A stretch of DNA of 64,000 nt. Source: Aquimarina spongiae (GTDB lineage Bacteria; Bacteroidota; Bacteroidia; Flavobacteriales; Flavobacteriaceae). Made by a program: the position numbers and the translations under genes. Position 1 is the stretch's first letter; every line of letters begins with the position of its first letter. Below the pieces are notes generated by a model. That model saw nothing but the letters and a program-made list of their open reading frames with translations, made no database searches and was not told the DNA's origin. Below are positions 8,041 to 16,989 of the stretch, one piece after another. The stretch spans positions 124,001 through 188,000 of the forward strand of contig NZ_FQYP01000005.1 of the NCBI RefSeq assembly GCF_900141785.1, given 5' to 3'.

Positions 8041-10347
8041 ATGAATCAGGATTATATAAAACCAGATAACTGGTCGATTATTGAAGAAGGATTTGATGTA
8101 GAACGAGTTAAATCCTCAGAAAGCCTTTTTAGTATCGGAAATGGTGCTATGGGACAACGAGCAAATTTTGAAGAAACTTATACAGGTCCCACTTTCCAAG
8201 GAAGCTATATTGCCGGGGTATATTATCCAGACAAAACCCGAGTAGGATGGTGGAAGAATGGGTACCCAGAGTATTTTGCAAAAGTGCTTAATGCACCCAA
8301 CTGGATCGGTATTGATGTCGAGGTGAATGGAGAAAAACTGGACCTACACCAATGTAAGTCTGTTACCAATTTCAGGAGAGAACTTAACATGAAAGAAGGA
8401 TGGTACCAGCGCTCATTTACCGCAGTACTTGCTAATGGCACAGAAATAGAAGTAAAAGCAACACGATTTCTTAGTCTGGATCTAGATGAGGTGGGTGCTA
8501 TTCGTTATAAGGTAACCCCAATCAATCAAGAAGCTAAAGTGGTATTTACACCATATTTGGATGCTGGGATTACTAATGAAGATACCAATTGGGATGATAA
8601 GTTTTGGGATACCTATGACTTGTCTCATAATGGCAATACCGCTTATATTCTATCAAAGACCATGAAAACAGAATTTCATGTGTGTACAGGAATGTTAAAT
8701 CAGTTGTTTGTTGCCAACGAACAAGTAGATGCTAGTCCTAAAGCTGAAACTAGTGGTACCTCTGTAAGATTGTCTTATGAAGCTCAGGTAGCCAAGGGAC
8801 AAAGTACACATCTGGTGAAATTTGGAGGATATACAGTATCCTTAAATCATAAAAACGAAGATCTGGTCTCAGCCAGTGCAACGGTGCTGAAGCAAGCTTC
8901 AGAATCTGGTTTTGATGCTTTATTAGATTTGCAAAAGAAAGCCTGGTCCAAGATTTGGGAAATGGCAGATATTGTTATTGAAGGAGATGTAAAAGCACAA
9001 CAAGGGATTCGTTTTAATATATTTCAGCTAAACCAAACCTATTTAGGAAAAGATCCTAGATTAAATATTGGTCCAAAAGGGTTTACAGGCGAAAAATATG
9101 GAGGAAGTACCTATTGGGATACCGAAGCGTATTGTCTTCCATTTTATATGGCTACCAAAGATCAGATGGTGGCCAGAAATCTGCTTACCTATCGTTACCA
9201 TCATTTGAATAAAGCAATAGAAAATGCAGAAAAACTTGGATTTACCAATGGTGCAGCCTTGTACCCGATGGTGACCATGAATGGAGAAGAGTGCCATAAC
9301 GAATGGGAAATTACGTTCGAAGAAATCCATAGAAATGGCGCAATGACTTTCGCTATTTACAATTATGTGCGATACACAGGAGATTACAGTTACATCCCAG
9401 AAAAAGGATTGGAAGTAATGATAGGTGTAGCACGTTTTTGGCATCAGAGAGCAACGTTTTCTGAGGAGAAGGAGAAATATGTTATTTTGGGAGTAACCGG
9501 TCCAAACGAGTACGAAAATAACATCAACAATAACTGGTATACAAACTATTTAGCCAAATGGTGTATCGAGTATTGTATAGAAAACCTCAATAAAGTAAAA
9601 GGAGAATATGCTGTAGACTACAAAAGGATTATAGAGGCTACGAATTTGCATCAGGAAGAAATTGATGGAATGTTGAAAGTAGCAGAGCATATGTATTTCC
9701 CTTACTCAGAAAAGCATCAGGTATTTTTACAGCAAGATGGATTCTTGGATAAGGAACTTATCACAGTATCCAATCTAGATGCTTCTCAGCGACCAATAAA
9801 TCAATATTGGAGTTGGGATAGAATTTTACGTTCTCCTTATATCAAACAAGCGGATACGTTACAAGGGATGTATATGTTTGAGGATAAGTTTACTAAAGAA
9901 GAAATGGCAAAACACTTTGATTTTTATGAACCATATACGGTTCACGAATCTTCTTTGTCTCCTTGTGTTCACAGTATAATAGCGGCTTATCTGGATAGAA
10001 TGGATCAGGCATATACATTTTACTTGCGTACATCCAGACTAGACCTTGATGATTACAATAAAGAAGTAGAAGAAGGACTACATATTACTAGCATGGCGGG
10101 AACCTGGATGAGTATTGTTGAAGGTTTTGGAGGATTAAGAATTAAGGAGGATAAGCTTTCTTTTACTCCAAGAATTCCTAAAGAGTGGAAAGGATATACT
10201 TTTAATGTGAACTTCAGAAATCAAATCTTAAAAGTAAGTGTTTCTCAAGAAGGGACATCTTTTACTTTAGAAGGAAATCAGGAATTGACTATTTGTGTGG
10301 GTGGTAAAGAATTTACCATTTCCCCAGATAGTTTAATAACGGTGTAA
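8041..10347 (+). CDS. GH65 maltose phosphorylase
   Basis: This 768-residue cytoplasmic enzyme uses phosphate to split maltose into glucose and beta-glucose-1-phosphate. Family GH65 features include an N-terminal beta-sandwich (SLFSIGNGAMGQRANFEE), an (alpha/alpha)6 barrel with GGSTYWDTEAYCLPFYM, GEECHNEWEITFEEIHRNG, and the general-acid motif VTGPNEYENN with Glu490, equivalent to Glu487 of Lactobacillus maltose phosphorylase. A C-terminal beta-sandwich follows. Length fits the family. GH65 also contains trehalose and kojibiose phosphorylases, but pgmB beside it and amylases downstream favour maltose. A terminator-like hairpin at 10371 separates it from the amylases. Confidence 0.93.
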   Translation: MNQDYIKPDNWSIIEEGFDVERVKSSESLFSIGNGAMGQRANFEETYTGPTFQGSYIAGVYYPDKTRVGWWKNGYPEYFAKVLNAPNWIGIDVEVNGEKLDLHQCKSVTNFRRELNMKEGWYQRSFTAVLANGTEIEVKATRFLSLDLDEVGAIRYKVTPINQEAKVVFTPYLDAGITNEDTNWDDKFWDTYDLSHNGNTAYILSKTMKTEFHVCTGMLNQLFVANEQVDASPKAETSGTSVRLSYEAQVAKGQSTHLVKFGGYTVSLNHKNEDLVSASATVLKQASESGFDALLDLQKKAWSKIWEMADIVIEGDVKAQQGIRFNIFQLNQTYLGKDPRLNIGPKGFTGEKYGGSTYWDTEAYCLPFYMATKDQMVARNLLTYRYHHLNKAIENAEKLGFTNGAALYPMVTMNGEECHNEWEITFEEIHRNGAMTFAIYNYVRYTGDYSYIPEKGLEVMIGVARFWHQRATFSEEKEKYVILGVTGPNEYENNINNNWYTNYLAKWCIEYCIENLNKVKGEYAVDYKRIIEATNLHQEEIDGMLKVAEHMYFPYSEKHQVFLQQDGFLDKELITVSNLDASQRPINQYWSWDRILRSPYIKQADTLQGMYMFEDKFTKEEMAKHFDFYEPYTVHESSLSPCVHSIIAAYLDRMDQAYTFYLRTSRLDLDDYNKEVEEGLHITSMAGTWMSIVEGFGGLRIKEDKLSFTPRIPKEWKGYTFNVNFRNQILKVSVSQEGTSFTLEGNQELTICVGGKEFTISPDSLITV

Positions 10348-10370
10348 TCAATACCAATTGATTGAATATA

Positions 10371-10405
10371 AAAACACCTCAAGAGCTTTGGTTTTTGGGG
10401 TGTTT
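10371..10405 (+). terminator. Terminator-like hairpin after maltose phosphorylase
   Basis: AAAACACCTC pairs with GGGGTGTTT through seven Watson-Crick pairs plus wobble pairs. The T-run lies in the loop and 3' arm rather than after the stem, so termination may be partial and allow read-through to the amylases. Confidence 0.5.
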
Positions 10406-10447
10406 GTCTCTAACCAATTACCTTAATCATTTTAAAAACTTAAAACA

Positions 10448-12304
10448 ATGAAGAATATAGTACTAGTTCTATGCTCTTGTTTATTGTTTTCAATTACTTA
10501 CGGACAAATAGACAAAATAGAACCTCCTTTTTGGTGGAGTGGAATGCATCTTGACCAACTACAATTAGTGTGTTACGGAAAAGACATTTCTAAATATGAT
10601 ATACAGATAGAGGGGCTCACAATAACAGAGGTTAAAAAGACAGAGAATCCGAATTATGTATTTGTTACTATAGATACAAAAGGAGTACAACCGACTACTT
10701 TTTCTATAGATTTTAAAGAAAACAATAATACTGTGTTTTCTCAACCTTATGAATTGAAACAAAGAAGAGAAAACTCCAAAGATCGAAAAGGCTTTGATAG
10801 TAGTGATGTTATGTATTTGATCATGCCAGATCGATTTGCTAATGGAGATTCCAAGAATGATTCTCATCCAGATACTGTTGAGAAGGCAGATCGATCAAAT
10901 CCAGGTGGGCGCCATGGGGGAGATTTACAGGGGGTAATTGATCATTTGGATTACCTCAAAGATCTTGGAGCGACGGCTTTGTGGAGTACTCCTTTGTTGG
11001 AGGACAACGAACCCGTGTACTCATATCATACTTATGCGCAAAGTGATCTGTATAAAATTGATCCAAGATACGGTACAAATGAGGATTATAAACGCTTGGC
11101 TTCAGAAATGCATAAGCAGGATATGAAACTAATTATGGATTATGTTACCAATCATTGGGGATCGAAACACTGGATGATTCAAGATTTGCCAACCAAAGAT
11201 TGGATTCACCAATGGCCAGAAGGTTTCAGAAGAAGTAATTATCGAATGACTACGCAGTTTGATAAGAATGCTGCTCAAGTTGATGCTAAAGGCTGTATGG
11301 ATGGCTGGTTTGATACCACGATGCCGGATATGAATCAAAGTAATCCTTTACTGCTTAACTACATTACACAAAATGCTATTTGGTGGATAGAGTATGCAGA
11401 TCTTGATGGGTTTAGAGTAGATACCTATTCTTACAATGATAAAGACGGTATTGCACAATGGACCAAAGCAATTATGGAAGAGTATCCTAATTTTAATATT
11501 GTAGGTGAGGTTTGGATGCATAACCAGGCTCAGATTGCGTATTGGCAAAAAGACAGTAAAATTGGAGCAATTAATGGCTTTAATTCATATTTACCGTCGG
11601 TAATGGACTTTACCCTGCACGATGCACTAATGGTAGTGTTTGATGAAGATGAAGGCGCTTGGGACAAAGGTATGATCAGAGCTTATGAGAATTTTACAAA
11701 TGACTTTTTATATCCAGACATTAATAATATTCTGTTGTTTGCAGGTAATCACGATACCAATAGAATCAATGAGATCTATCAAGGAGATATTGATAAGTAT
11801 AAAATGGCCATGACCTTGGTATTTACCACACGAGGTATTCCGCAGATTTATTATGGAGATGAAATCGGAATGTTAGGAAATCGTGATAAAAAAGGGGATG
11901 GTGATATACGCAGAGATTTTCCAGGAGGCTGGGAGGGCGATCAACAAAATGCCTTTTTGCCAACGGATCAAAATATAGGAAGAACCAAAGATCAGGAAGC
12001 TTTTCATTCATTTACCAAAAAAGTATTGAACTGGCGTAAAAATGCTTCTGCCATTCATAATGGACAATTACTTCAGTTTATCCCATTCGATAATGTATAT
12101 GTGTATTTCAGATACAATAAGGAGCAAACCATCATGGTCATTATAAATAATAGTACCAAGGATCAGAATATCAATGTAAACAGATTTAAGGAAGGAATAC
12201 AAGCTTTCAAAACTGGGACCGATATTATTACCGATAACAATATTGATATTACTGAGGATTTTAATATTCAGGCTAAAAAATCCATGATACTAGAGTTGAA
12301 ATAA
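10448..12304 (+). CDS. GH13 alpha-amylase / neopullulanase with N-terminal cyclomaltodextrinase domain (SusA-like)
   Basis: This 618-residue exported glycosidase cleaves alpha-1,4 bonds of maltodextrins in the periplasm. It has a type I signal peptide (1-19, ending ITYG), an N-terminal immunoglobulin-like domain (about 20-105, starting IEPPFWWSGM, typical of cyclomaltodextrinases), and a GH13 barrel opening with DVMYLIMPDRFANGD. The catalytic residues are visible: nucleophile Asp325 (DGFRVDTY), acid Glu354 (VGEVW) and Asp436 (AGNHDTNR). Length and architecture match Bacteroides SusA, 617 residues. It is followed 30 bp later by a second amylase. Confidence 0.93.
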   Translation: MKNIVLVLCSCLLFSITYGQIDKIEPPFWWSGMHLDQLQLVCYGKDISKYDIQIEGLTITEVKKTENPNYVFVTIDTKGVQPTTFSIDFKENNNTVFSQPYELKQRRENSKDRKGFDSSDVMYLIMPDRFANGDSKNDSHPDTVEKADRSNPGGRHGGDLQGVIDHLDYLKDLGATALWSTPLLEDNEPVYSYHTYAQSDLYKIDPRYGTNEDYKRLASEMHKQDMKLIMDYVTNHWGSKHWMIQDLPTKDWIHQWPEGFRRSNYRMTTQFDKNAAQVDAKGCMDGWFDTTMPDMNQSNPLLLNYITQNAIWWIEYADLDGFRVDTYSYNDKDGIAQWTKAIMEEYPNFNIVGEVWMHNQAQIAYWQKDSKIGAINGFNSYLPSVMDFTLHDALMVVFDEDEGAWDKGMIRAYENFTNDFLYPDINNILLFAGNHDTNRINEIYQGDIDKYKMAMTLVFTTRGIPQIYYGDEIGMLGNRDKKGDGDIRRDFPGGWEGDQQNAFLPTDQNIGRTKDQEAFHSFTKKVLNWRKNASAIHNGQLLQFIPFDNVYVYFRYNKEQTIMVIINNSTKDQNINVNRFKEGIQAFKTGTDIITDNNIDITEDFNIQAKKSMILELK

Positions 12305-12334
12305 AAGAATAAACCTAATAGAATTAAAGAGATA

Positions 12335-13717
12335 ATGAAAAAACTAGTAATAAGTTTAATCACCCTGGGAGTATTGTTTTCCTGCGGAAAGGAAAAAAAG
12401 GAGACAGTAGTAGCCAAAACCGAAGTAAAAGAAGAAGTAAAACAAGAACTTCCTCCAGTAGATAATGCAATGATGGAGAACGCGGTGATATATGAAGCTA
12501 ATATTCGTCAATATTCTGAAGAAGGATCGTTTAAAGCATTTACCAAAGATATTCCTGTATTGAAGCAATTAGGAGTAAAAGTGCTTTGGGTAATGCCTAT
12601 TTACCCTATTTCTACTACCAAAAGCAAAGGGCCTTTAGGAAGTTATTATGCGATTTCTGATTACACCAAAGTAAATCCAGAATTTGGAACTTTAGAAGAT
12701 TTTAGAGATTTGGTAAAAACAGCACATGATAATGGTATTTATGTGATTTTAGATTGGGTAGCTAATCATACGGGATGGGATCACGTATGGTTAAAAGAAC
12801 ACCCGGATTACTATACCAAAGATAAAGAAGGAAATATTACTCATACAGTAGATACGGACTGGACAGATGTTGCTGATCTCAATTATGACAATCAGGAGAT
12901 GCGTGAACAGATGAGAAAGGATATGATGTATTGGGTAAAAGAGGAAGGCGTAGATGGCTTCCGATGTGACGTAGCAGGAATGGTGCCTGTAGATTTTTGG
13001 GAAAAAACAGTAACTGAGCTAAAGAAAATCAAACCTGTATTTATGTTGGCAGAAGGTTGGGAACCTGAATTATTGAACAACGCCTTTGACATGGGATACG
13101 GATGGGATACACACCATAAGATGAATGATATTGCACAAGGAAAAGCAGATGCCAAAGAATGGGATAAAAGAATGGCGCAAATTGACTCTTTGTATGAAGA
13201 AGATGATATTTTGATGAACTTTACTTCCAACCATGATGAGAATTCCTGGAATGGTACTGTAGATGAAAGAATGGGAGATGCCAAAGAACTGTTTGCAGCA
13301 CTTTCGTATGTTGCACCAGGTATGCCTTTGATCTATTCGGGTCAAGAATATGATATGGATAAAAGGTTACTCTTTTTTGAAAAAGATACCATTATTAAAA
13401 AGAAGGGGAAATTCTTTCCATTATATGAGAAACTAGGAAAGCTTAAGAATACCAATCCTGCATTACATGGAGGGAAAGAGGCTGCATCCTATACCAGAAT
13501 TAATACCTCTGATGATAAAAAAGTGTTAGCTTTTGCAAGAGAAAAGGATGGTAACAAAGTTGTATTTGTAGCAAATATGACCAAAGAGTCTGTTTCATTT
13601 ACCTCGGATTATGTGGGTAAATTCAAAGACTACTTCTCTGGAGAATCTATGGAAGCAACGGCAGACCAAAAATATGAACTGAATGCCTGGCAATATTTAA
13701 TTTTGATTCAAGAGTAA
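12335..13717 (+). CDS. GH13 alpha-amylase lipoprotein
   Basis: This 460-residue amylase has a lipoprotein signal (MKKLVISLITLGVLFSC) followed by KEKKE and a charged linker (about 18-45), so it is anchored in a membrane. The positively charged residues after Cys differ from the acidic surface-export signal, so a periplasm-facing location is possible. The barrel begins ENAVIYEANIRQYS. Catalytic residues are Asp212 (DGFRCDVAG), Glu240 (LAEGWEPE) and Asp301 (SNHDENSW). It has no N-terminal beta domain and is shorter than the first amylase. It probably acts on short maltooligosaccharides. A strong terminator follows. Confidence 0.92.
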   Translation: MKKLVISLITLGVLFSCGKEKKETVVAKTEVKEEVKQELPPVDNAMMENAVIYEANIRQYSEEGSFKAFTKDIPVLKQLGVKVLWVMPIYPISTTKSKGPLGSYYAISDYTKVNPEFGTLEDFRDLVKTAHDNGIYVILDWVANHTGWDHVWLKEHPDYYTKDKEGNITHTVDTDWTDVADLNYDNQEMREQMRKDMMYWVKEEGVDGFRCDVAGMVPVDFWEKTVTELKKIKPVFMLAEGWEPELLNNAFDMGYGWDTHHKMNDIAQGKADAKEWDKRMAQIDSLYEEDDILMNFTSNHDENSWNGTVDERMGDAKELFAALSYVAPGMPLIYSGQEYDMDKRLLFFEKDTIIKKKGKFFPLYEKLGKLKNTNPALHGGKEAASYTRINTSDDKKVLAFAREKDGNKVVFVANMTKESVSFTSDYVGKFKDYFSGESMEATADQKYELNAWQYLILIQE

Positions 13718-13742
13718 TCAAAAAACGAAGTGTTAATTTATC

Positions 13743-13771
13743 AAACGGTCTGTTTTTACAGACCGTTTTTT
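13743..13771 (+). terminator. Intrinsic terminator of the maltose gene cluster
   Basis: A perfect 10-bp stem, AAACGGTCTG with CAGACCGTTT around a 6-base loop, is followed by a T-run. It lies 26 bp after the amylase stop. Confidence 0.88.
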
Positions 13772-13925
13772 GTTATTTATACATTTTTGAACAAAAGTTA
13801 AGGTCTATAGATCAAAATAATAGTAAAAAACGATCCACTTTGATATATTACTTTAATCTTAACGATATTCCTGAAAATGTGTTAAAATATCCTCTTTATT
13901 GTCGGTAAATACTGAATTTATTAAC

Positions 13926-13939
13926 CGAAAACGTTTTAG
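13926..13939. promoter_or_regulatory. LacI-type operator upstream of pfkA
   Basis: CGAAAACGTTTTAG contains the perfect palindrome AAAACGTTTT (13928-13937). It shares the 11-mer CGAAAACGTTT with the site at 4621 in the susC-lacI region. It is about 50 bp upstream of the candidate pfkA -7 box, giving a centre near -55. Confidence 0.5.
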
Positions 13940-13975
13940 TTTTTTAGCAAATTAGGTTATTATGGTCATTAACGA

Positions 13976-13983
13976 TAGTTTTG
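13976..13983 (+). promoter_or_regulatory. Candidate pfkA -7 promoter element
   Basis: TAGTTTTG fits TAnnTTTG and ends 6 bp before the ATG at 13990. If used, transcription would begin at or very near the start codon, giving a leaderless or nearly leaderless message. It also argues against the in-frame TTG at 13981, which lies inside this box. Confidence 0.35.
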
Positions 13984-13989
13984 GCTGTA

Positions 13990-14976
13990 ATGACAAAAAA
14001 GGTTAAAAATATCGCAGTATTAACTTCGGGAGGAGACGCTCCCGGAATGAATGCAGCCATTCGTGCAGTGGTCCGTTCTTGTAGCTTTTACCAGATCAAT
14101 TGTTTTGGTATCTATAAAGGATATGAGGGATTAATTCATAATGAAATTGAAGAGCTGAATGCACGTTCGGTACGAAACATTATTAATAAAGGAGGAACTT
14201 TCCTGAAATCGGCGCGATCTGCAGCATTCAGAACTGTAGAAGGAAGACAAAAAGCGTATGACAATCTGGTAAAGAATAATATAGATGCTCTTGTAGTAAT
14301 TGGCGGAGACGGAAGTTTTACCGGAGCGCTTAAATTGTCTGAAGAGTTTAATTTTCCTGTAGTAGGTATTCCTGGAACTATCGATAATGATATCAACGGT
14401 ACTGATTATACGATTGGATATGACACAGCATTGAATACCGTAGTAGAAGCCATTGATAAAATTCGTGATACGGCAAGTTCTCATAATCGTTTATTTCTTA
14501 TTGAAGTGATGGGAAGAGATGCTGGAGATATCGCTCTTAATGCAGGTATAGGTGCTGGAGCAGAAGAAATCCTTATTCCCGAGGAAGATATGGGGGTAGA
14601 TCGATTAATAGAATCCCTTAAGAAAAGTAAAAAGACTGGAAAAACTTCTAGTATCATCGTTGTAGCCGAAGGAGACAAATCTGGAAAAAATATTTTCGAA
14701 CTCGGGGAGTATGTAGAAGAAAACCTTGAAGAGTACGAAGTAAGAGTTTCGGTTTTAGGGCATATCCAAAGAGGAGGAGCACCAAGTTGTTATGATAGAG
14801 TACTTGCCAGTAAACTAGGGGTAGGTGCCGTAGAAGCCTTACTAGAAGGTAAAAGTGAAGTCATGATAGGAATTGTACACAAGCAAGTGACTATTGTTCC
14901 GTTGACCACAGCATTGGATAAAAGGCTTCACAAACATGATGGACTAATTAAAGTAGCAGATATCACTTCGGTGTAA
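13990..14976 (+). CDS. pfkA: ATP-dependent 6-phosphofructokinase
   Basis: This 328-residue glycolytic enzyme phosphorylates fructose-6-phosphate. It has the ATP-binding opening AVLTSGGDAPGMNAAIRA, GGDGS (105-109) and PGTIDND (128-134) with catalytic Asp132. Gly in GGDG and Gly in PGT, rather than Asp and Lys, mark the ATP-dependent rather than pyrophosphate-dependent type. The sugar-phosphate motif EVMGRDAGDIAL is intact. The start at ATG 13990 is chosen over an in-frame TTG nine bases upstream, which would fall in the promoter box. Gap follows 48 bp later, with no terminator seen between. Confidence 0.96.
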   Translation: MTKKVKNIAVLTSGGDAPGMNAAIRAVVRSCSFYQINCFGIYKGYEGLIHNEIEELNARSVRNIINKGGTFLKSARSAAFRTVEGRQKAYDNLVKNNIDALVVIGGDGSFTGALKLSEEFNFPVVGIPGTIDNDINGTDYTIGYDTALNTVVEAIDKIRDTASSHNRLFLIEVMGRDAGDIALNAGIGAGAEEILIPEEDMGVDRLIESLKKSKKTGKTSSIIVVAEGDKSGKNIFELGEYVEENLEEYEVRVSVLGHIQRGGAPSCYDRVLASKLGVGAVEALLEGKSEVMIGIVHKQVTIVPLTTALDKRLHKHDGLIKVADITSV

Positions 14977-14994
14977 CTATATAACCACATTTAA

Positions 14995-16026
<1,032 letters not shown>

Positions 16027-16040
16027 GACATAATATTTTC

Positions 16041-16070
16041 ATGCCCCAAACCAATTTTTGGGGCATTATT
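16041..16070 (+). terminator. Intrinsic terminator after gap
   Basis: A perfect 10-bp stem ATGCCCCAAA with TTTGGGGCAT and a 6-base loop is followed by TATTTTCTT. Confidence 0.82.
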
Positions 16071-16099
16071 TTCTTGCTAACAACAAATAAATTTTCAAA

Positions 16100-16969
16100 A
16101 TGATTTTATTAGCCGACGGAGGTTCTACTAAATGCGATTGGATTCTGCTAGATGGATCCGGAGAAATTGTTTTTAAAACCCGAACAGAAGGGTTGAATCC
16201 AGCTGTATTCGAAAAATCTCTTCTCGAAAAAAGAATTCGAAGTAATAAAGAACTTTCTTCTAATAAAGAAAAAGTTGATACGGTGCATTTTTATGGAGCC
16301 GGTTGCGGTACTGTAAAACCAGCGGCTATGCTCAAAAAAGTGTTTGAAGAATTTTTTGTTAATGCAGAAGTTGTTGTTAAAGAAGATATGGTGGCTGCGG
16401 TCTATGCGGCTACTACAGAACCAGGTATTGTTTGTATTTTGGGTACGGGTTCTAATAGTTGTTATTATGATGGGGATGATATCCATATGTCTGTGGATTC
16501 TTTAGGATATATCCTTATGGATGAGGCTAGTGGTAATTATTTTGGAAAAAAGTTGATTAGGGATTACTATTACAAAAGAATGCCTCCAGAAGTTGCTGCA
16601 GAGTTTGAGAAACGTTTTGACTTGTCTTCTGATGCGATCAAAGAGAACTTATATAAAAGAGAAAATCCAAATACCTATTTGGCGTCTTTTGCAGAGTTTA
16701 TTTTTACCAGCGAACGTAATGGATACTTTTACAAGGTGCTTACCGAAGGTATTCAGGAGTTTGTAGAGAATAGAGTATTGTGTTTCCCTGAAGCTCAAAA
16801 TGTACCTATTCATTTTATTGGCTCTATAGCACATTTTAGTGAAGATATTATTCGTGCTGCGGTATGGCCTTACCATCTTACCGTAGGTAATATTGTAAGA
16901 AGACCGATTGATGGGATTATCGATTATTATCGCAACGAAGTGATCAAAACCAAAACAGATAAAGTATAG
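16100..16969 (+). CDS. BadF/BadG-type ATPase, probable N-acetylglucosamine or related sugar kinase
   Basis: This 289-residue protein has the actin-like ATPase fold: phosphate-1 motif LLADGGSTKCDWILLD at the N-terminus, the T-E-G-L-N-P stretch, and the second phosphate motif CILGTGSNSCYYDG. These features match the NagK-like BadF/BadG/BcrA/BcrD family common in Flavobacteriia. It likely phosphorylates an amino sugar in the cytoplasm, though the substrate cannot be read from sequence. It lies 3' of gap, beyond a terminator, and converges with the histidine kinase gene, with 19 bp between them. Confidence 0.8.
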   Translation: MILLADGGSTKCDWILLDGSGEIVFKTRTEGLNPAVFEKSLLEKRIRSNKELSSNKEKVDTVHFYGAGCGTVKPAAMLKKVFEEFFVNAEVVVKEDMVAAVYAATTEPGIVCILGTGSNSCYYDGDDIHMSVDSLGYILMDEASGNYFGKKLIRDYYYKRMPPEVAAEFEKRFDLSSDAIKENLYKRENPNTYLASFAEFIFTSERNGYFYKVLTEGIQEFVENRVLCFPEAQNVPIHFIGSIAHFSEDIIRAAVWPYHLTVGNIVRRPIDGIIDYYRNEVIKTKTDKV

Positions 16970-16989
16970 AAAGAGTATTACTTTTCTAT
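16966..16989. terminator. Possible bidirectional hairpin between convergent genes
   Basis: ATAGAAA pairs with TTTCTAT, with an inner AGT/ACT pairing and a bulged base. It overlaps the stop region of both convergent genes. The stem is weak and this is a tentative call. Confidence 0.25.

Noticed and set aside
12892..13345. Two overlapping antisense frames inside the amylase lipoprotein gene
   Set aside because: The sense strand encodes an intact GH13 with all catalytic residues; the antisense frames have no support.
13981..13989. TTG start for pfkA, three codons upstream
   Set aside because: It lies within the likely -7 box, and ATG 13990 gives the usual family length.
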